This document shows positions 17,221 to 28,541 of a stretch of 64,000 nucleotides of DNA, in pieces (position 1 is the stretch's first letter; each line of letters starts with the position of its first letter). The DNA is from Streptococcus sp. 116-D4 (GTDB lineage Bacteria; Bacillota; Bacilli; Lactobacillales; Streptococcaceae). A model generated the notes under the pieces. It searched no databases, was not told the origin of the DNA, and saw only the letters and a list, made by a program, of their open reading frames with translations. The translations under genes and the position numbers were made by a program. Location: the NCBI RefSeq assembly GCF_009731465.1, contig NZ_AP021887.1, forward strand, positions 924,001 through 988,000, in the 5' to 3' direction.

Positions 17221-18911
17221 TGAATAAACTAATTGCATTTATTGAGAAAGGAAAGCCTTTCTTTGAAAAACTATCTCGTAATATCTATCTTCGTGCTATT
17301 CGGGATGGATTTATCGCAGGAATGCCAGTCATTCTCTTCTCAAGTATTTTTATCTTGATTGCCTTTGTACCAAATTCATGGGGCTTCCAATGGTCTGATG
17401 AAGTAGTGGCTCTATTGATGAAACCTTATAGCTATTCAATGGGTATTCTCGCACTTTTGCTAGCTGGTACGACTGCTAAATCATTAACAGACTCTGTTAA
17501 CCGTAGCATGGAGAAAACCAACCAAATCAACTATATGTCAACTCTATTAGCTGCTATTGTTGGATTATTGATGTTGGCAGCTGATCCAATTGCAGGTGGT
17601 TTTGCAACAGATTTCCTTGGAACAAAAGGTTTGCTCTCAGCCTTTCTTGCTGCCTTTGTTACAGTAGCTATCTATAAGGTCTGTGTTAAGAACAATGTCA
17701 CTATTCGTATGCCTGACGAAGTTCCACCAAATATCTCACAAGTCTTTAAAGATGTGATTCCATTCACTCTCTCAGTGGTTTCACTTTATGCTCTTGATTT
17801 ACTAGCTCGTCATTTTGTTGGTGCAAGCGTAGCTGAGTCAATCGGTAAATTCTTTGCACCATTATTCTCTGCTGCTGATGGTTATCTAGGTATTACGATT
17901 ATCTTTGGTGCCTTTGCCTTCTTCTGGTTTGTTGGGATTCATGGTCCATCTATCGTTGAACCAGCAATCGCAGCTATTACCTATGCAAATGCCGAAGTCA
18001 ACTTGAACCTTATCCAACAAGGTATGCACGCTGATAAGATCCTTACTTCTGGTACACAGATGTTTATCGTGACCATGGGTGGTACTGGTGCGACATTGGT
18101 TGTTCCTTTCATGTTCATGTGGTTAACAAAATCAAAACGTAATCGTGCAATCGGACGCGCTTCAGTAGTTCCAACTTTCTTTGGTGTAAATGAACCAATC
18201 TTGTTTGGTGCACCACTTGTTTTGAACCCAATCTTCTTTATCCCATTCATCTTTGCTCCAATCGCAAACGTATGGATCTTTAAATTCTTTATTGAAACAC
18301 TTGGCATGAACTCATTTACTGCCAACCTTCCATGGGTTACTCCTGGACCTTTGGGGATTATTCTTGGTACAAACTTCCAAGTTCTATCATTCATTCTTGC
18401 TGCTCTTCTAATCGTGGTTGACGTAGTCATTTACTATCCATTCCTTAAAGTTTATGATGAACAAATTCTTGAAGAAGAGCGTTCAGGTAAAGCCAACGAT
18501 GAATTGAAAGAAAAAGTTGCTGCAAACTTCAACACTGCAAAAGCAGATGCTATCCTTGAAAAAGCTGGAGTAGAAGCAGCACAAAATACAATTACAGAAG
18601 AAACCAACGTACTCGTTCTCTGTGCTGGTGGAGGAACAAGTGGTCTTCTTGCAAATGCTTTGAACAAGGCAGCAGCAGAATACAATGTTCCTGTTAAGGC
18701 AGCTGCTGGTGGTTATGGTGCTCACCGTGAGATGCTACCTGAGTTTGATTTGGTTATCTTGGCACCACAAGTTGCTTCAAACTTTGAAGATATGAAAGCA
18801 GAAACAGATAAACTCGGTATTAAACTTGCCAAGACAGAAGGTGCACAGTACATCAAATTAACTCGTGATGGAAAAGGTGCTCTAGCATTCGTACAAGAAC
18901 AATTTCAATAA
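17220..18911 (+). CDS. lacE: Lactose-specific PTS EIICB permease
   Basis: 563 aa fusion. EIIC occupies about residues 1-410, with some ten membrane segments and the lactose/cellobiose-family motif [22 protein letters not shown] linker leads to EIIB, whose phosphorylated Cys is in [19 protein letters not shown] (residue ~465). It imports lactose as lactose-6-phosphate at the membrane. Normal length. Confidence 0.95.
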   Translation: MNKLIAFIEKGKPFFEKLSRNIYLRAIRDGFIAGMPVILFSSIFILIAFVPNSWGFQWSDEVVALLMKPYSYSMGILALLLAGTTAKSLTDSVNRSMEKTNQINYMSTLLAAIVGLLMLAADPIAGGFATDFLGTKGLLSAFLAAFVTVAIYKVCVKNNVTIRMPDEVPPNISQVFKDVIPFTLSVVSLYALDLLARHFVGASVAESIGKFFAPLFSAADGYLGITIIFGAFAFFWFVGIHGPSIVEPAIAAITYANAEVNLNLIQQGMHADKILTSGTQMFIVTMGGTGATLVVPFMFMWLTKSKRNRAIGRASVVPTFFGVNEPILFGAPLVLNPIFFIPFIFAPIANVWIFKFFIETLGMNSFTANLPWVTPGPLGIILGTNFQVLSFILAALLIVVDVVIYYPFLKVYDEQILEEERSGKANDELKEKVAANFNTAKADAILEKAGVEAAQNTITEETNVLVLCAGGGTSGLLANALNKAAAEYNVPVKAAAGGYGAHREMLPEFDLVILAPQVASNFEDMKAETDKLGIKLAKTEGAQYIKLTRDGKGALAFVQEQFQ

Positions 18912-19001
18912 TAATAAATACTGTTGATTGAAGTGAGATGGAGAAGGGTACCTCACTGACTCCTCTCCTCTCACTTTTACTTTATTTAAATCAAGAAATA
19001 G

Positions 19002-20417
<1,416 letters not shown>

Positions 20418-20459
20418 AAGAATTAGTAATTAGATATAGGATTCTAGTGAGGCAAAAAG

Positions 20460-20717
20460 ATGTTCAAAGATTTTATCCAATCTATTTATGAAAAAGTTTA
20501 TATTATCAATTTTGATAAATGCTCTCAAATACCGTGTTTGACGAATAAAGAACTGAAAAATCTTGGAAAATGGTATGTCTCAACTGGTAAAGAATGGATT
20601 TGTCATTCAGATTATGAGCTGGAAGAATTTAAAAATCTATTTTTAAATTTTATCAATCCTGAAGAATGGGATAATATCTCCTTTGATTCAGATTTTATGC
20701 CGTTTCAACAATCATAA
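20460..20717 (+). CDS. Small unknown protein after lacG (paralog 2)
   Basis: 85 aa; SD AGTGAGG lies 7 nt before the ATG. It aligns with the 96-aa protein at 14097 over most of its length: VYIINF / VFVVNF, LGKWYVSTGKEWICHSDYEL / IGKWYVTTTDEWVCHSDYDF, EEFKNLFLNF / NEFQKLFLRI. No known domain, signal or membrane segment is visible. It is probably cotranscribed with lacG and sits before the lac terminator. Having one copy within the glycocin locus and one at the end of lacTFEG suggests either an immunity family or a lac-associated protein copied by rearrangement. Confidence 0.7.
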   Translation: MFKDFIQSIYEKVYIINFDKCSQIPCLTNKELKNLGKWYVSTGKEWICHSDYELEEFKNLFLNFINPEEWDNISFDSDFMPFQQS

Positions 20718-20753
20718 AGACTCTAGGAAAATCTCAGTAAAAATCTTCATCAA

Positions 20754-20810
20754 AAAATGCGTCCTATCAAGATTCTTATTTTCTTGATAGGACGCATTTT
20801 ATTTTTTATT
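20754..20810. terminator. Bidirectional terminator between lac operon and lacR
   Basis: AAAATGCGTCCTATCAAGA / TCTTGATAGGACGCATTTT is a perfect 19-bp stem with U-rich sequence after it on the + strand and a T-rich run on the - strand. It serves both converging units. Confidence 0.9.
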
Positions 20811-20821
20811 AATCCTTAGTT

Positions 20822-21589
20822 TTATGGTTTAGAAAGAATAATTTTTGTTTGTTTTGAAAGTTGGTCGAATATTTCTTTACTCAGTTTAGAGTCTGAAACG
20901 ATGGTATCAATATCAGAGATATTGTAGAAGGTATAAAAATCAAATTTATTGAACTTACTATTGTCAGCTAGTAAGTATTTTTTATTGGAATTATTGAGGG
21001 CGATGCGTTGAGATTCACCTTCCTCTTCACTAAAGGTCGCAATCGCATTGTCCTGAATACCATTACAGCTAACGAAGGCTTTTGAAAATTGTAGATTGGC
21101 TAAGTTTTGCAAGGTTAGTGTTCCCACAAAGGCTCCAGTGATAGAGCGATAGTTTCCACCGATTAAAATCAAATCTGTTAGTTTTCGTTCGTTTAAGATG
21201 AGAAAGACTGGTAAACTGTTTGTTACAACACGAATATTATCGATTGGAAGTTCACGGGCAAAAGATTCCAAGGTTGTACCTGGGCCGATAAAAATGGTTT
21301 CACCTTCATCGATTAAATGGCCTGCAAAACGGCTGATTTCTTGTTTTTCTGCAATCTGTAAGCTTTGTTTTTCAATATTAGAACGTTCATTGTTTAAAAT
21401 AGAACCTGTGCGAATTTTTTCAGCTCCACCGTGAACCCGAACAAGTAGATCCTTGTCTGCCAACTCTTGCAAGTAGCGTCTAGCCGTCATATCTGATACA
21501 TCCAAGCGAATCATGATTTCTTTTACAGTAATAGTTCCCTTTGTATTGACCGTTTCTAGAATATGATCTAGTTTCTCCTGTTTTAACAT
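20822..21589 (-). CDS. lacR: DeoR-family lactose PTS repressor
   Basis: 255 aa from the ATG at 21589; a GTG at 21598 is in frame but lies in the SD (AGAGGTGAT). The N-terminal DeoR helix-turn-helix (KQEKLDHILETVNTKGTITV, then LDVSDMTARRYLQELADKDLL) is followed by the sugar-phosphate sensor domain (GETIFIGPGTTLESFARELP and ISDIDTIVSDSKLS). LacR represses lac genes until tagatose-6-P accumulates. The TGTTTGT palindrome before lacA is a plausible target. Some streptococci carry other DeoR regulators here, so identity rests partly on context. Confidence 0.82.
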   Translation of the reverse strand: MLKQEKLDHILETVNTKGTITVKEIMIRLDVSDMTARRYLQELADKDLLVRVHGGAEKIRTGSILNNERSNIEKQSLQIAEKQEISRFAGHLIDEGETIFIGPGTTLESFARELPIDNIRVVTNSLPVFLILNERKLTDLILIGGNYRSITGAFVGTLTLQNLANLQFSKAFVSCNGIQDNAIATFSEEEGESQRIALNNSNKKYLLADNSKFNKFDFYTFYNISDIDTIVSDSKLSKEIFDQLSKQTKIILSKP

Positions 21590-21672
21590 CGTTATCACCT
21601 CTGTTTCTATTACTATTTTATCATAAAGTGTTCAATCAATCAATTTAAAAAAACAAAAGAAAACAAAAACAA

Positions 21673-21712
21673 AAATATCATGGTTGTTTTAAACAAACCA
21701 TGATATTTGTTA
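21673..21712 (-). terminator. nrdF terminator
   Basis: AAATATCATGGTT / AACCATGATATTT is a perfect 13-bp inverted repeat, followed on the - strand by TTTGTTTTTGTTTTC. The T-rich TTTGTTTT repeats beyond it also lie in the lacR upstream region. Confidence 0.8.
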
Positions 21713-21732
21713 TTAGTTCTGGGATAATTGAA

Positions 21733-22695
21733 TTAATTCAAACCGTAGTTATAGTCATCATCCTGCATAGCTTCAACTTCACCAAGTAGATAACCATTAC
21801 CAACTTGAGAGAAGAAGTCGTGGTTGGAAGTTCCTGTTGAAATACCGTTCATAACGATTGGATTGACATCATCAGCTGAATCTGGGAAGAGTGGATCTTG
21901 TCCCAAGTTCATGAGAGCCTTGTTAGCATTGTAGCGAAGGAAGGTTTTGACTTCTTCCGTCCAACCAACACCATCATAGAGGCTTTCTGTGTAGCCTTCT
22001 TCATTCTCGTAAAGAGTATAGAGCAGGTCGTACATCCATTCTTTGAGTTTTTCTTGCTCTTCTTCAGGCAATTCATTGAAACCGAGTTGAAATTTATATC
22101 CGATGTAGGTTCCGTGAACAGATTCATCACGAATAATCAATTTAATGATTTCCGCAACGTTTGCTAGTTTGTTGTTACCAAGATAGTAGAGTGGCGTGAA
22201 GAATCCTGAATAGAAGAGGAAGGTTTCAAGAAAGACGCTGGCAACTTTCTTTTCAAGTGGGCTGCCGTTTAGGTAGATTTCGTTGACAATCTCTGCCTTC
22301 TTTTGGAGGTAAGGATTGGTATTGGTCCATTCGAAAATTTCATCAATCTCAGCCTTGGTATTTAAGGTAGAGAAGATTGATGAATAAGATTTAGCGTGGA
22401 CAGATTCCATAAATTGGATGTTGTTGAAAACAGCTTCCTCATGTGGTGTACGGATGTCTGCGCGAAGGGCTTGAACCCCGGTTTCAGATTGCATAGTGTC
22501 GAGAAGGGTTAAACCACCAAAGACTTTTCCAACTAAGTCTTTTTCTACATTTGATAGCTTTCTCCAGTCATCCAAGTCATTTGACAAGGGGATACGAGTG
22601 TCGAGCCAGAATTGCTCCGTCAGCTTTTCCCAAGTTGATTTGTCGATGACATCTTCGATGGCATTCCAGTTAATGGCTTTGTAGTAAGTTTCCAT
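21733..22695 (-). CDS. nrdF: Class Ib ribonucleotide reductase beta subunit
   Basis: 320 aa ferritin-like R2. Metal ligands fall in QSETGVQ.. (Glu region), FMESVHAKSYSS (Glu/His) and IIRDESVHGTYIG (Glu/His). The radical-bearing Tyr lies just after the first His ligand, in AKSYSS. It generates the Mn/Fe tyrosyl radical used by NrdE for dNTP synthesis. It lies ~190 nt downstream of nrdE with a hairpin between; no nrdI is adjacent. Confidence 0.95.
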   Translation of the reverse strand: METYYKAINWNAIEDVIDKSTWEKLTEQFWLDTRIPLSNDLDDWRKLSNVEKDLVGKVFGGLTLLDTMQSETGVQALRADIRTPHEEAVFNNIQFMESVHAKSYSSIFSTLNTKAEIDEIFEWTNTNPYLQKKAEIVNEIYLNGSPLEKKVASVFLETFLFYSGFFTPLYYLGNNKLANVAEIIKLIIRDESVHGTYIGYKFQLGFNELPEEEQEKLKEWMYDLLYTLYENEEGYTESLYDGVGWTEEVKTFLRYNANKALMNLGQDPLFPDSADDVNPIVMNGISTGTSNHDFFSQVGNGYLLGEVEAMQDDDYNYGLN

Positions 22696-22770
22696 TTGAA
22701 ATCTCTTTCTGTGTTTAGTATTGCGAACTCACAATTATTTCTATTTTATCATAATTCTAGAGGAGTATCG

Positions 22771-22803
22771 CACAAAAGTCGGAAGCCCGACTTTTGTGTT
22801 TTT
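22771..22803 (+). terminator. Hairpin between nrdE and nrdF with T-run on the + strand
   Basis: CACAAAAGTCGG / CCGACTTTTGTG is a perfect 12-bp stem followed by TTTTT only on the + strand, although both flanking genes are on the -. It may act as an mRNA processing or stability stem for nrdE rather than as a true terminator. Confidence 0.55.
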
Positions 22804-22888
22804 CCATAGTATAGATGCTTATTCGAGTTTAGTTTAGCAGGGTGAATGAATACTAATCTGAGAAAAATGTAGTTTTCTCAAGCAAAGA

Positions 22889-25048
22889 TTAAATCACACA
22901 GCTCTCACATTGGTTAGCACCGACTTCTCCGCCGTCATCTGTAAAGGTACGGACGTAGTAGATAGACTTGATGCCCTTGTTAAAGGCATAGTTACGAAGG
23001 ATAGACAAGTCACGTGTCGTTTGTTTGTTTTCTTTCTTCCATTCGTAAAGTCCTGTTGGAATATCACTTCGCATGAAGAGTGTGAGTGAAAGTCCTTGGT
23101 CCACGTGCTCAGTTGCAGCAGCGTAAACATCAATGACCTTACGCATATCCATGTCGTAAGCAGAAGTGTAGTAAGGGATTGTTTCTGTTGACAAGCCGGC
23201 AGCAGGATAGTAAATCTTACCAATTTTCTTTTCTTGACGTTCTTCGATACGTTGCGTAATCGGGTGGATAGAAGCAGAAACGTCGTTGATGTAACTGATC
23301 GAACCATTTGGAGCAACAGCTAGACGATTTTGGTGGTAAAGACCATCTGCTTGAACCTTGTCTCGAAGTTCAGCCCAGTCAGCAGCACTTGGGATAAAGA
23401 CATCTTTGAAAAGTTCTTTAACACGGTCTGATTTTGGAAGAAATTCATCAGTCAAATACTTATCAAAGTAGCTTCCCTTAGCATAGTCTGATTTTTCAAA
23501 GTTGTGGAAGGTAATACCACGTTCACGCGCGATATTGTTTGACTCAACCAAGGTCCAGTAGTTCATAAGCATAAAGTAGATGCTTGTAAATTCAACGGAC
23601 TCAGGTGATCCATATTCGATCAGTTGTTGGGCAAGGTAGCTGTGAAGTCCCATTGCACCAAGACCAAAGGTGTGGGCTTGGCTATTTCCATGGTCGATAG
23701 TAGGAACAGCTACGATGTGTGAACTATCTGTAACGAAAGTAAGAGCACGAACCATAGCACGGATAGAGCGACCAAAGTCAGGTGAAGTCATCATGTTAAC
23801 CACGTTGGTTGAACCAAGGTTACATGAAACGTCCGTTCCCATTTGAAGGAATTCTTGCGCATCGTTGATCAAGCTTGGTTCTTGGACTTGAAGAATCTCA
23901 GAACACAAGTTACTCATGATAATCTTACCATCAACAGGGTTTGCACGGTTAGCCGTATCAATGTTGACGACATAAGGATAGCCAGATTCTTGTTGCAATT
24001 TAGAAATTTCAGTTTCCAAATCACGCGCCTTGATTTTTGTCTTGCGGATTTTTGGATTTGCGACTAGTTCATCGTATTTTTCAGTGATGTCAATGTAGTT
24101 GAATGGCACACCGTACTCAAGCTCTACAGAGTAAGGGCTGAAGAGGTACATTTCTTCATTTTTACGAGCTAATTCGTAGAATTTATCGGGTACCACAACA
24201 CCAAGTGAAAGGGTCTTAACACGAACTTTTTCATCGGCGTTTTCTTTCTTAGTTGAAAGGAAGGCGATAATATCTGGGTGGAAGACGTTGAGGTAAACAA
24301 CACCAGCACCTTGACGTTGACCCAATTGGTTTGAGTAAGAGAAACTATCTTCAAAAAGCTTCATAACAGGAACAACACCAGAAGCTGCTCCTTCATAGCC
24401 TTTAATAGGAGCTCCAGCTTCACGAAGGTTGCTGAGGGAAATTCCCACACCACCACCGATACGTGAAAGTTGAAGAGCAGAGTTGATAGAACGTCCGATA
24501 GAGTTCATATCATCTGTGACCTGAATCAAGAAACAGGATACCAACTCCCCACGGCGAGCACGTCCAGCATTCAAGAAGGAAGGAGTAGCCGGTTGGTAGC
24601 GTTGATGGATGATTTCATTGGCAATATCGATTGCAATAGCTTCATTGCCATCAGCGAAATAAAGGGCGTTAAAGAAGACACGGTCTTCCATACTTTCAAG
24701 ATAATGTTCACCGTCGTTAGTTTTCAAAGCATATTGATTATAAAATTTATAGGCAGCCATGAAAGATTTAAATTGGAAGTTTTGGTCTTTGATAAATTGT
24801 GACAATTCTTCCAAAAATTCAGGACGGTATTTCTTGATAAAGGCTGTTTCGATGTAGTTGTGTTCAATGAGGTAGTTGATTTTATCCTTGATTGAATCAA
24901 AAACCATAGTGTTTGGAACCACATTTTCTTTAAAGAAGGCATCCAAGGCTTCCTTATCTTTATGAAGCATGATTTGTCCATTAACAGGACGGTTGATTTC
25001 GTTATTGAGACGGAAGTAAGTCACGTCCTCAAGATGTTTTAATCCCAT
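22889..25048 (-). CDS. nrdE: Class Ib ribonucleotide reductase alpha subunit
   Basis: 719 aa. It contains the ATP/N-domain, the catalytic barrel with active-site Cys pairs (ELVSCFLIQ and NLCSEIL) and TDVSCNLGSTNVV, then the C-terminal redox tail CESCVI that receives electrons from NrdH. It reduces NDPs to dNDPs aerobically. The nrdH-nrdE-nrdF order is typical of streptococci. NrdR-type boxes lie upstream of nrdH. Confidence 0.95.
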   Translation of the reverse strand: MGLKHLEDVTYFRLNNEINRPVNGQIMLHKDKEALDAFFKENVVPNTMVFDSIKDKINYLIEHNYIETAFIKKYRPEFLEELSQFIKDQNFQFKSFMAAYKFYNQYALKTNDGEHYLESMEDRVFFNALYFADGNEAIAIDIANEIIHQRYQPATPSFLNAGRARRGELVSCFLIQVTDDMNSIGRSINSALQLSRIGGGVGISLSNLREAGAPIKGYEGAASGVVPVMKLFEDSFSYSNQLGQRQGAGVVYLNVFHPDIIAFLSTKKENADEKVRVKTLSLGVVVPDKFYELARKNEEMYLFSPYSVELEYGVPFNYIDITEKYDELVANPKIRKTKIKARDLETEISKLQQESGYPYVVNIDTANRANPVDGKIIMSNLCSEILQVQEPSLINDAQEFLQMGTDVSCNLGSTNVVNMMTSPDFGRSIRAMVRALTFVTDSSHIVAVPTIDHGNSQAHTFGLGAMGLHSYLAQQLIEYGSPESVEFTSIYFMLMNYWTLVESNNIARERGITFHNFEKSDYAKGSYFDKYLTDEFLPKSDRVKELFKDVFIPSAADWAELRDKVQADGLYHQNRLAVAPNGSISYINDVSASIHPITQRIEERQEKKIGKIYYPAAGLSTETIPYYTSAYDMDMRKVIDVYAAATEHVDQGLSLTLFMRSDIPTGLYEWKKENKQTTRDLSILRNYAFNKGIKSIYYVRTFTDDGGEVGANQCESCVI

Positions 25049-25128
25049 AAAATTTTCCTTATCTAATTACAAAAGAAAGGCCTCTAAGGTAGCCCTAGAA
25101 GCAGTTTCTTCTGGATGATGTACCAAGA

Positions 25129-25347
25129 TTATGCTAATTGTTTCAGTTTTCCTGGTTGGAAACCTGAAAAGACTTCAGTTGGTGTTTGGATAACAGGAGC
25201 TGCGCTGAAACCGAGCTCTTTAACTTGATCGATGTACTCAGGTTGCTCATCAAGATTGATTTCACGATAAGCGACATTATTGCTGTCCAAGAAACGTTTG
25301 GTCATTTTACATTGGACACAGTTGTTTTTAGAATAAACGGTTACCAT
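25129..25347 (-). CDS. nrdH: Glutaredoxin-like NrdH redoxin
   Basis: 72 aa thioredoxin fold with CVQC active site (NNCVQCKMTKRFL) and the family motif FSAAPVIQT then SGFQPGKL. It donates electrons to NrdE. It lies 80 nt upstream of nrdE and is first in the operon. Confidence 0.93.
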   Translation of the reverse strand: MVTVYSKNNCVQCKMTKRFLDSNNVAYREINLDEQPEYIDQVKELGFSAAPVIQTPTEVFSGFQPGKLKQLA

Positions 25348-25382
25348 TGTGTAACTCCTCTTTCAAAATAGATTACTTTCTT

Positions 25383-25410
25383 AGTATATCAGAAAATAAA
25401 TTTTTGTCAA
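25383..25410 (-). promoter_or_regulatory. nrdHEF promoter
   Basis: On the - strand, TTGACA (25405-25410) and TATACT (25383-25388) are separated by 16 bp, ~40 nt before the nrdH start. Confidence 0.75.
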
Positions 25411-25418
25411 TGATTTGA

Positions 25419-25475
25419 AACTAAATATAGTGGTCTATTTTTCTAGTCAAGCTCACAAAACACAATATGTAGTGT
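25419..25475. promoter_or_regulatory. Two putative NrdR boxes
   Basis: ACACAATATGTAGTGT (25460-25475) and the weaker AACTAAATATAGTGGT (25419-25434) match the ACAC-ATAT-GTGT design of NrdR boxes. Their centres are 41 bp apart and they lie directly upstream of the nrdH -35. NrdR represses reductase genes when dATP is high. Confidence 0.6.
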
Positions 25476-25606
25476 TTGTTTTGTGAAATAGTGATAATTA
25501 TCTTACAAGTGCTTTTTTGGAAAACTATATCCTGTGCTTTGTTATCTAGAATAGAAGATTTTCAGCAAGTTATCTGAAAGGAAATCGAATAAATCCCATA
25601 AAATGC

Positions 25607-25635
25607 TTGAAAAAAATCCTAGAAGATGATATAAT
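25607..25635 (+). promoter_or_regulatory. ptsHI promoter
   Basis: -35 TTGAAA (25607-25612), 17-bp spacer, -10 TATAAT (25630-25635). Apart from the nrd sites, the intergenic region holds no other gene. Confidence 0.75.
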
Positions 25636-25698
25636 ATCAAATTGTAAGGGTTATCACATATAACTCAAAAAAAGAAAGAACAAAAGGAGAGTCAAACT

Positions 25699-25962
25699 AT
25701 GGCTTCTAAAGATTTCCACGTAGTGGCAGAAACAGGTATTCACGCACGTCCAGCAACATTGTTGGTACAAACTGCTAGCAAATTTGCTTCAGATATCACT
25801 CTTGAATACAAAGGTAAATCAGTTAACCTTAAATCAATTATGGGTGTTATGAGTCTTGGTGTTGGCCAAGGTGCTGACGTAACTATCTCAGCTGAAGGTG
25901 CTGATGCAGATGACGCTATCGCTGCAATCTCAGAAACAATGGAAAAAGAAGGATTGGCATAA
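25699..25962 (+). CDS. ptsH: Phosphocarrier protein HPr
   Basis: 87 aa with the catalytic His15 (TGIHARPAT) and regulatory Ser46 ([11 protein letters not shown]). HPr relays phosphate from EI to all PTS EIIA proteins, including GatA and LacF in this window. When phosphorylated on Ser46 it is the CcpA co-repressor acting at cre sites. SD AAAAGGAGAGTC; 5 nt separate it from ptsI. Confidence 0.97.
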   Translation: MASKDFHVVAETGIHARPATLLVQTASKFASDITLEYKGKSVNLKSIMGVMSLGVGQGADVTISAEGADADDAIAAISETMEKEGLA

Positions 25963-25967
25963 GGAAA

Positions 25968-27701
25968 ATGACAGAAATGCTTAAAGGAATCGCAGCATCT
26001 GATGGTGTTGCAGTTGCAAAAGCATATCTACTCGTTCAACCGGATTTGTCATTCGAGACTGTTTCAGTCGAAGATACAAACGCAGAAGAGGCTCGTTTGG
26101 ATGTAGCTCTTGAAGCTTCTCAAAACGAGCTTTCTCTTATCCGTGAGAAAGCTGTAGGTACGCTTGGTGAAGAAGCGGCTCAAGTTTTTGACGCTCATTT
26201 GATGGTTCTTGCTGACCCAGAATTGATTGGTCAGATTAAAGAAACAATTCGTGCTAAGAAAGTCAATGCAGAAGCAGGTCTTAAAGAAGTGACTGACATG
26301 TTCATCACTATCTTTGAAGGTATGGAAGACAACCCATACATGCAAGAACGTGCAGCGGATATCCGCGACGTGACAAAACGTGTATTGGCAAACCTTCTTG
26401 GTAAAAAATTGCCAAACCCAGCTTCTATTAACGAAGAAGTAATTGTGATTGCACATGACTTGACACCATCTGATACAGCTCAATTGGACAAAAACTTTGT
26501 AAAAGCTTTTGTAACAAACATCGGTGGACGTACAAGCCACTCAGCTATCATGGCACGTACACTTGAAATTGCAGCTGTATTGGGAACAAATAACATCACT
26601 GAAGTGGTGAAAGACGGTGATATCCTTGCCGTTAACGGAATTACTGGTGAAGTGATTATCAACCCAACAGATGAACAAGCGGCAGAATTTAAAGCAGCTG
26701 GTGAAGCTTATGCTAAACAAAAAGCTGAATGGGCACTTTTGAAAGATGCTCAAACAGTGACTGCTGACGGTAAACACTTCGAGTTGGCTGCTAACATCGG
26801 TACTCCAAAAGACGTTGAAGGTGTTAACAACAACGGTGCAGAAGCTGTTGGACTTTACCGTACAGAGTTCTTGTACATGGATTCTCAAGATTTCCCAACT
26901 GAAGACGAGCAGTATGAAGCATACAAGGCTGTTCTTGAGGGAATGAATGGTAAACCAGTGGTTGTTCGTACAATGGATATTGGTGGAGATAAGGAACTTC
27001 CTTACTTCGATATGCCACATGAAATGAACCCATTCCTTGGATTCCGTGCCCTTCGTATCTCTATTTCTGAAACTGGAGATGCAATGTTCCGTACACAAAT
27101 CCGTGCCCTTCTTCGAGCTTCTGTTCATGGTCAATTGCGTATCATGTTCCCAATGGTTGCCCTTTTGAAAGAATTCCGTGCAGCTAAAGCCGTTTATGAA
27201 GAAGAAAAAGCAAACCTTCTTGCAGAAGGTGTTGCAGTTGCGGATGACATCCAAGTTGGTATCATGATTGAAATCCCGGCAGCAGCAATGCTTGCAGACC
27301 AATTTGCAAAAGAAGTAGACTTCATGTCAATTGGTACAAACGACTTGATCCAATACTCAATGGCAGCAGACCGTATGAACGAGCAAGTTTCATACCTTTA
27401 CCAACCATATAACCCATCAATCCTTCGCTTGATCAATAACGTTATCAAGGCAGCTCACGCTGAAGGTAAATGGGCTGGTATGTGTGGTGAGATGGCTGGT
27501 GACCAAAAAGCTGTTCCACTTCTTGTCGGAATGGGCTTGGATGAATTCTCTATGTCAGCAACATCTGTACTTCGTACACGTAGCTTGATGAAGAAATTGG
27601 ACACTGCTAAGATGGAAGAGTACGCTAACCGTGCCCTTACAGAGTGTTCAACAATGGAAGAAGTTCTTGAACTTCAAAAAGAATACGTTAACTTCGATTA
27701 A
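25968..27701 (+). CDS. ptsI: PTS enzyme I
   Basis: 577 aa. The phosphorylated histidine is His191 in [13 protein letters not shown]. The C-terminal PEP-binding barrel has [21 protein letters not shown] and the active-site Cys in GMCGEMAGD. It takes phosphate from PEP to HPr. It forms an operon with ptsH and ends at a strong terminator. Confidence 0.97.
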   Translation: MTEMLKGIAASDGVAVAKAYLLVQPDLSFETVSVEDTNAEEARLDVALEASQNELSLIREKAVGTLGEEAAQVFDAHLMVLADPELIGQIKETIRAKKVNAEAGLKEVTDMFITIFEGMEDNPYMQERAADIRDVTKRVLANLLGKKLPNPASINEEVIVIAHDLTPSDTAQLDKNFVKAFVTNIGGRTSHSAIMARTLEIAAVLGTNNITEVVKDGDILAVNGITGEVIINPTDEQAAEFKAAGEAYAKQKAEWALLKDAQTVTADGKHFELAANIGTPKDVEGVNNNGAEAVGLYRTEFLYMDSQDFPTEDEQYEAYKAVLEGMNGKPVVVRTMDIGGDKELPYFDMPHEMNPFLGFRALRISISETGDAMFRTQIRALLRASVHGQLRIMFPMVALLKEFRAAKAVYEEEKANLLAEGVAVADDIQVGIMIEIPAAAMLADQFAKEVDFMSIGTNDLIQYSMAADRMNEQVSYLYQPYNPSILRLINNVIKAAHAEGKWAGMCGEMAGDQKAVPLLVGMGLDEFSMSATSVLRTRSLMKKLDTAKMEEYANRALTECSTMEEVLELQKEYVNFD

Positions 27702-27710
27702 TGTCATTGA

Positions 27711-27737
27711 CCTTGTAACCTAGTTGCAAGGTTTTTT
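27711..27737 (+). terminator. ptsHI terminator
   Basis: CCTTGTAAC / GTTGCAAGG with a 3-nt loop, followed by TTTTTT. Confidence 0.85.
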
Positions 27738-27833
27738 GATACATTCGAGAATAGTATAGTCTTGTAAAGTCCACTTTTCAATGAGTCAGAGGCATGATAT
27801 AATAGGGGAAACAAATAGAATAAGAGAGAAATC

Positions 27834-28331
27834 ATGTCTAAAGAAATTGATATTGAGTACTACCATCAGCTAGCTTTGCAAAAGCAGAAGGAGCACCGTA
27901 AAGTTTTAGCTAATTTGAAGAAAAAGCCACCAAAAAATCTAGATAAGATAGCTCAGCAGATTCACCAAGAAGTCTTTGCAGAGATTGATTGTACGGCCTG
28001 TGCCAACTGTTGCAAGACATTGGGGCCTGACTTCAAGGAAGCAGACATCACTCGTATTGCTAAGTACTTTAAGATGAAATTACCTGCTTTTGAAGCGGAG
28101 TTCCTTCAGGTAGATGAAGATGGAGATAAGGTTTTTAAATCCATGCCTTGTCCCTTTTTAGGAGGAGATAATCTCTGTTCCATCTATGACGTTCGTCCAA
28201 AGGCCTGTCGAGAGTTCCCCCACACTGACCGCAAAAAAATCCATCAAATTAACCATTTGACGATTAAGAATACCTTGACCTGTCCAGCGGCCTATCTCTT
28301 TGTTGAAAAGTTAAAAGACAAAATCGAATGA
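27834..28331 (+). CDS. YkgJ-type cysteine cluster protein
   Basis: 165 aa. The Cys pattern CTACANCCKTLGP, then CPFLGGDNLCSIYDVRPKACREFPH and a final TCPAAY, identifies the putative zinc/iron-chelating YkgJ/UPF0153 family. The biochemical role of the family is not established. The N-terminal ~45 residues are basic and helical. A -10-like TATAAT lies ~35 nt upstream (ATGATATAATAGGGG). It appears monocistronic. Confidence 0.8.
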   Translation: MSKEIDIEYYHQLALQKQKEHRKVLANLKKKPPKNLDKIAQQIHQEVFAEIDCTACANCCKTLGPDFKEADITRIAKYFKMKLPAFEAEFLQVDEDGDKVFKSMPCPFLGGDNLCSIYDVRPKACREFPHTDRKKIHQINHLTIKNTLTCPAAYLFVEKLKDKIE

Positions 28332-28541
28332 AGGAAGCTTTATTCGGTTTTTAAGGTACTTTAAGATGTAATATCAAATAATTATTCCTCTTCCCTAAAC
28401 AACATGTAATATTGTTAAATTTATCAAATAATTGTTTGTTAATTAAGCGTTTAAATGGTATAATACTCAGTGGTTATAAAAAATATCAATGAATAGGATT
28501 TTGCTAATGCATGATTCCTTTCATTTGAGGAGAAAAACTGT

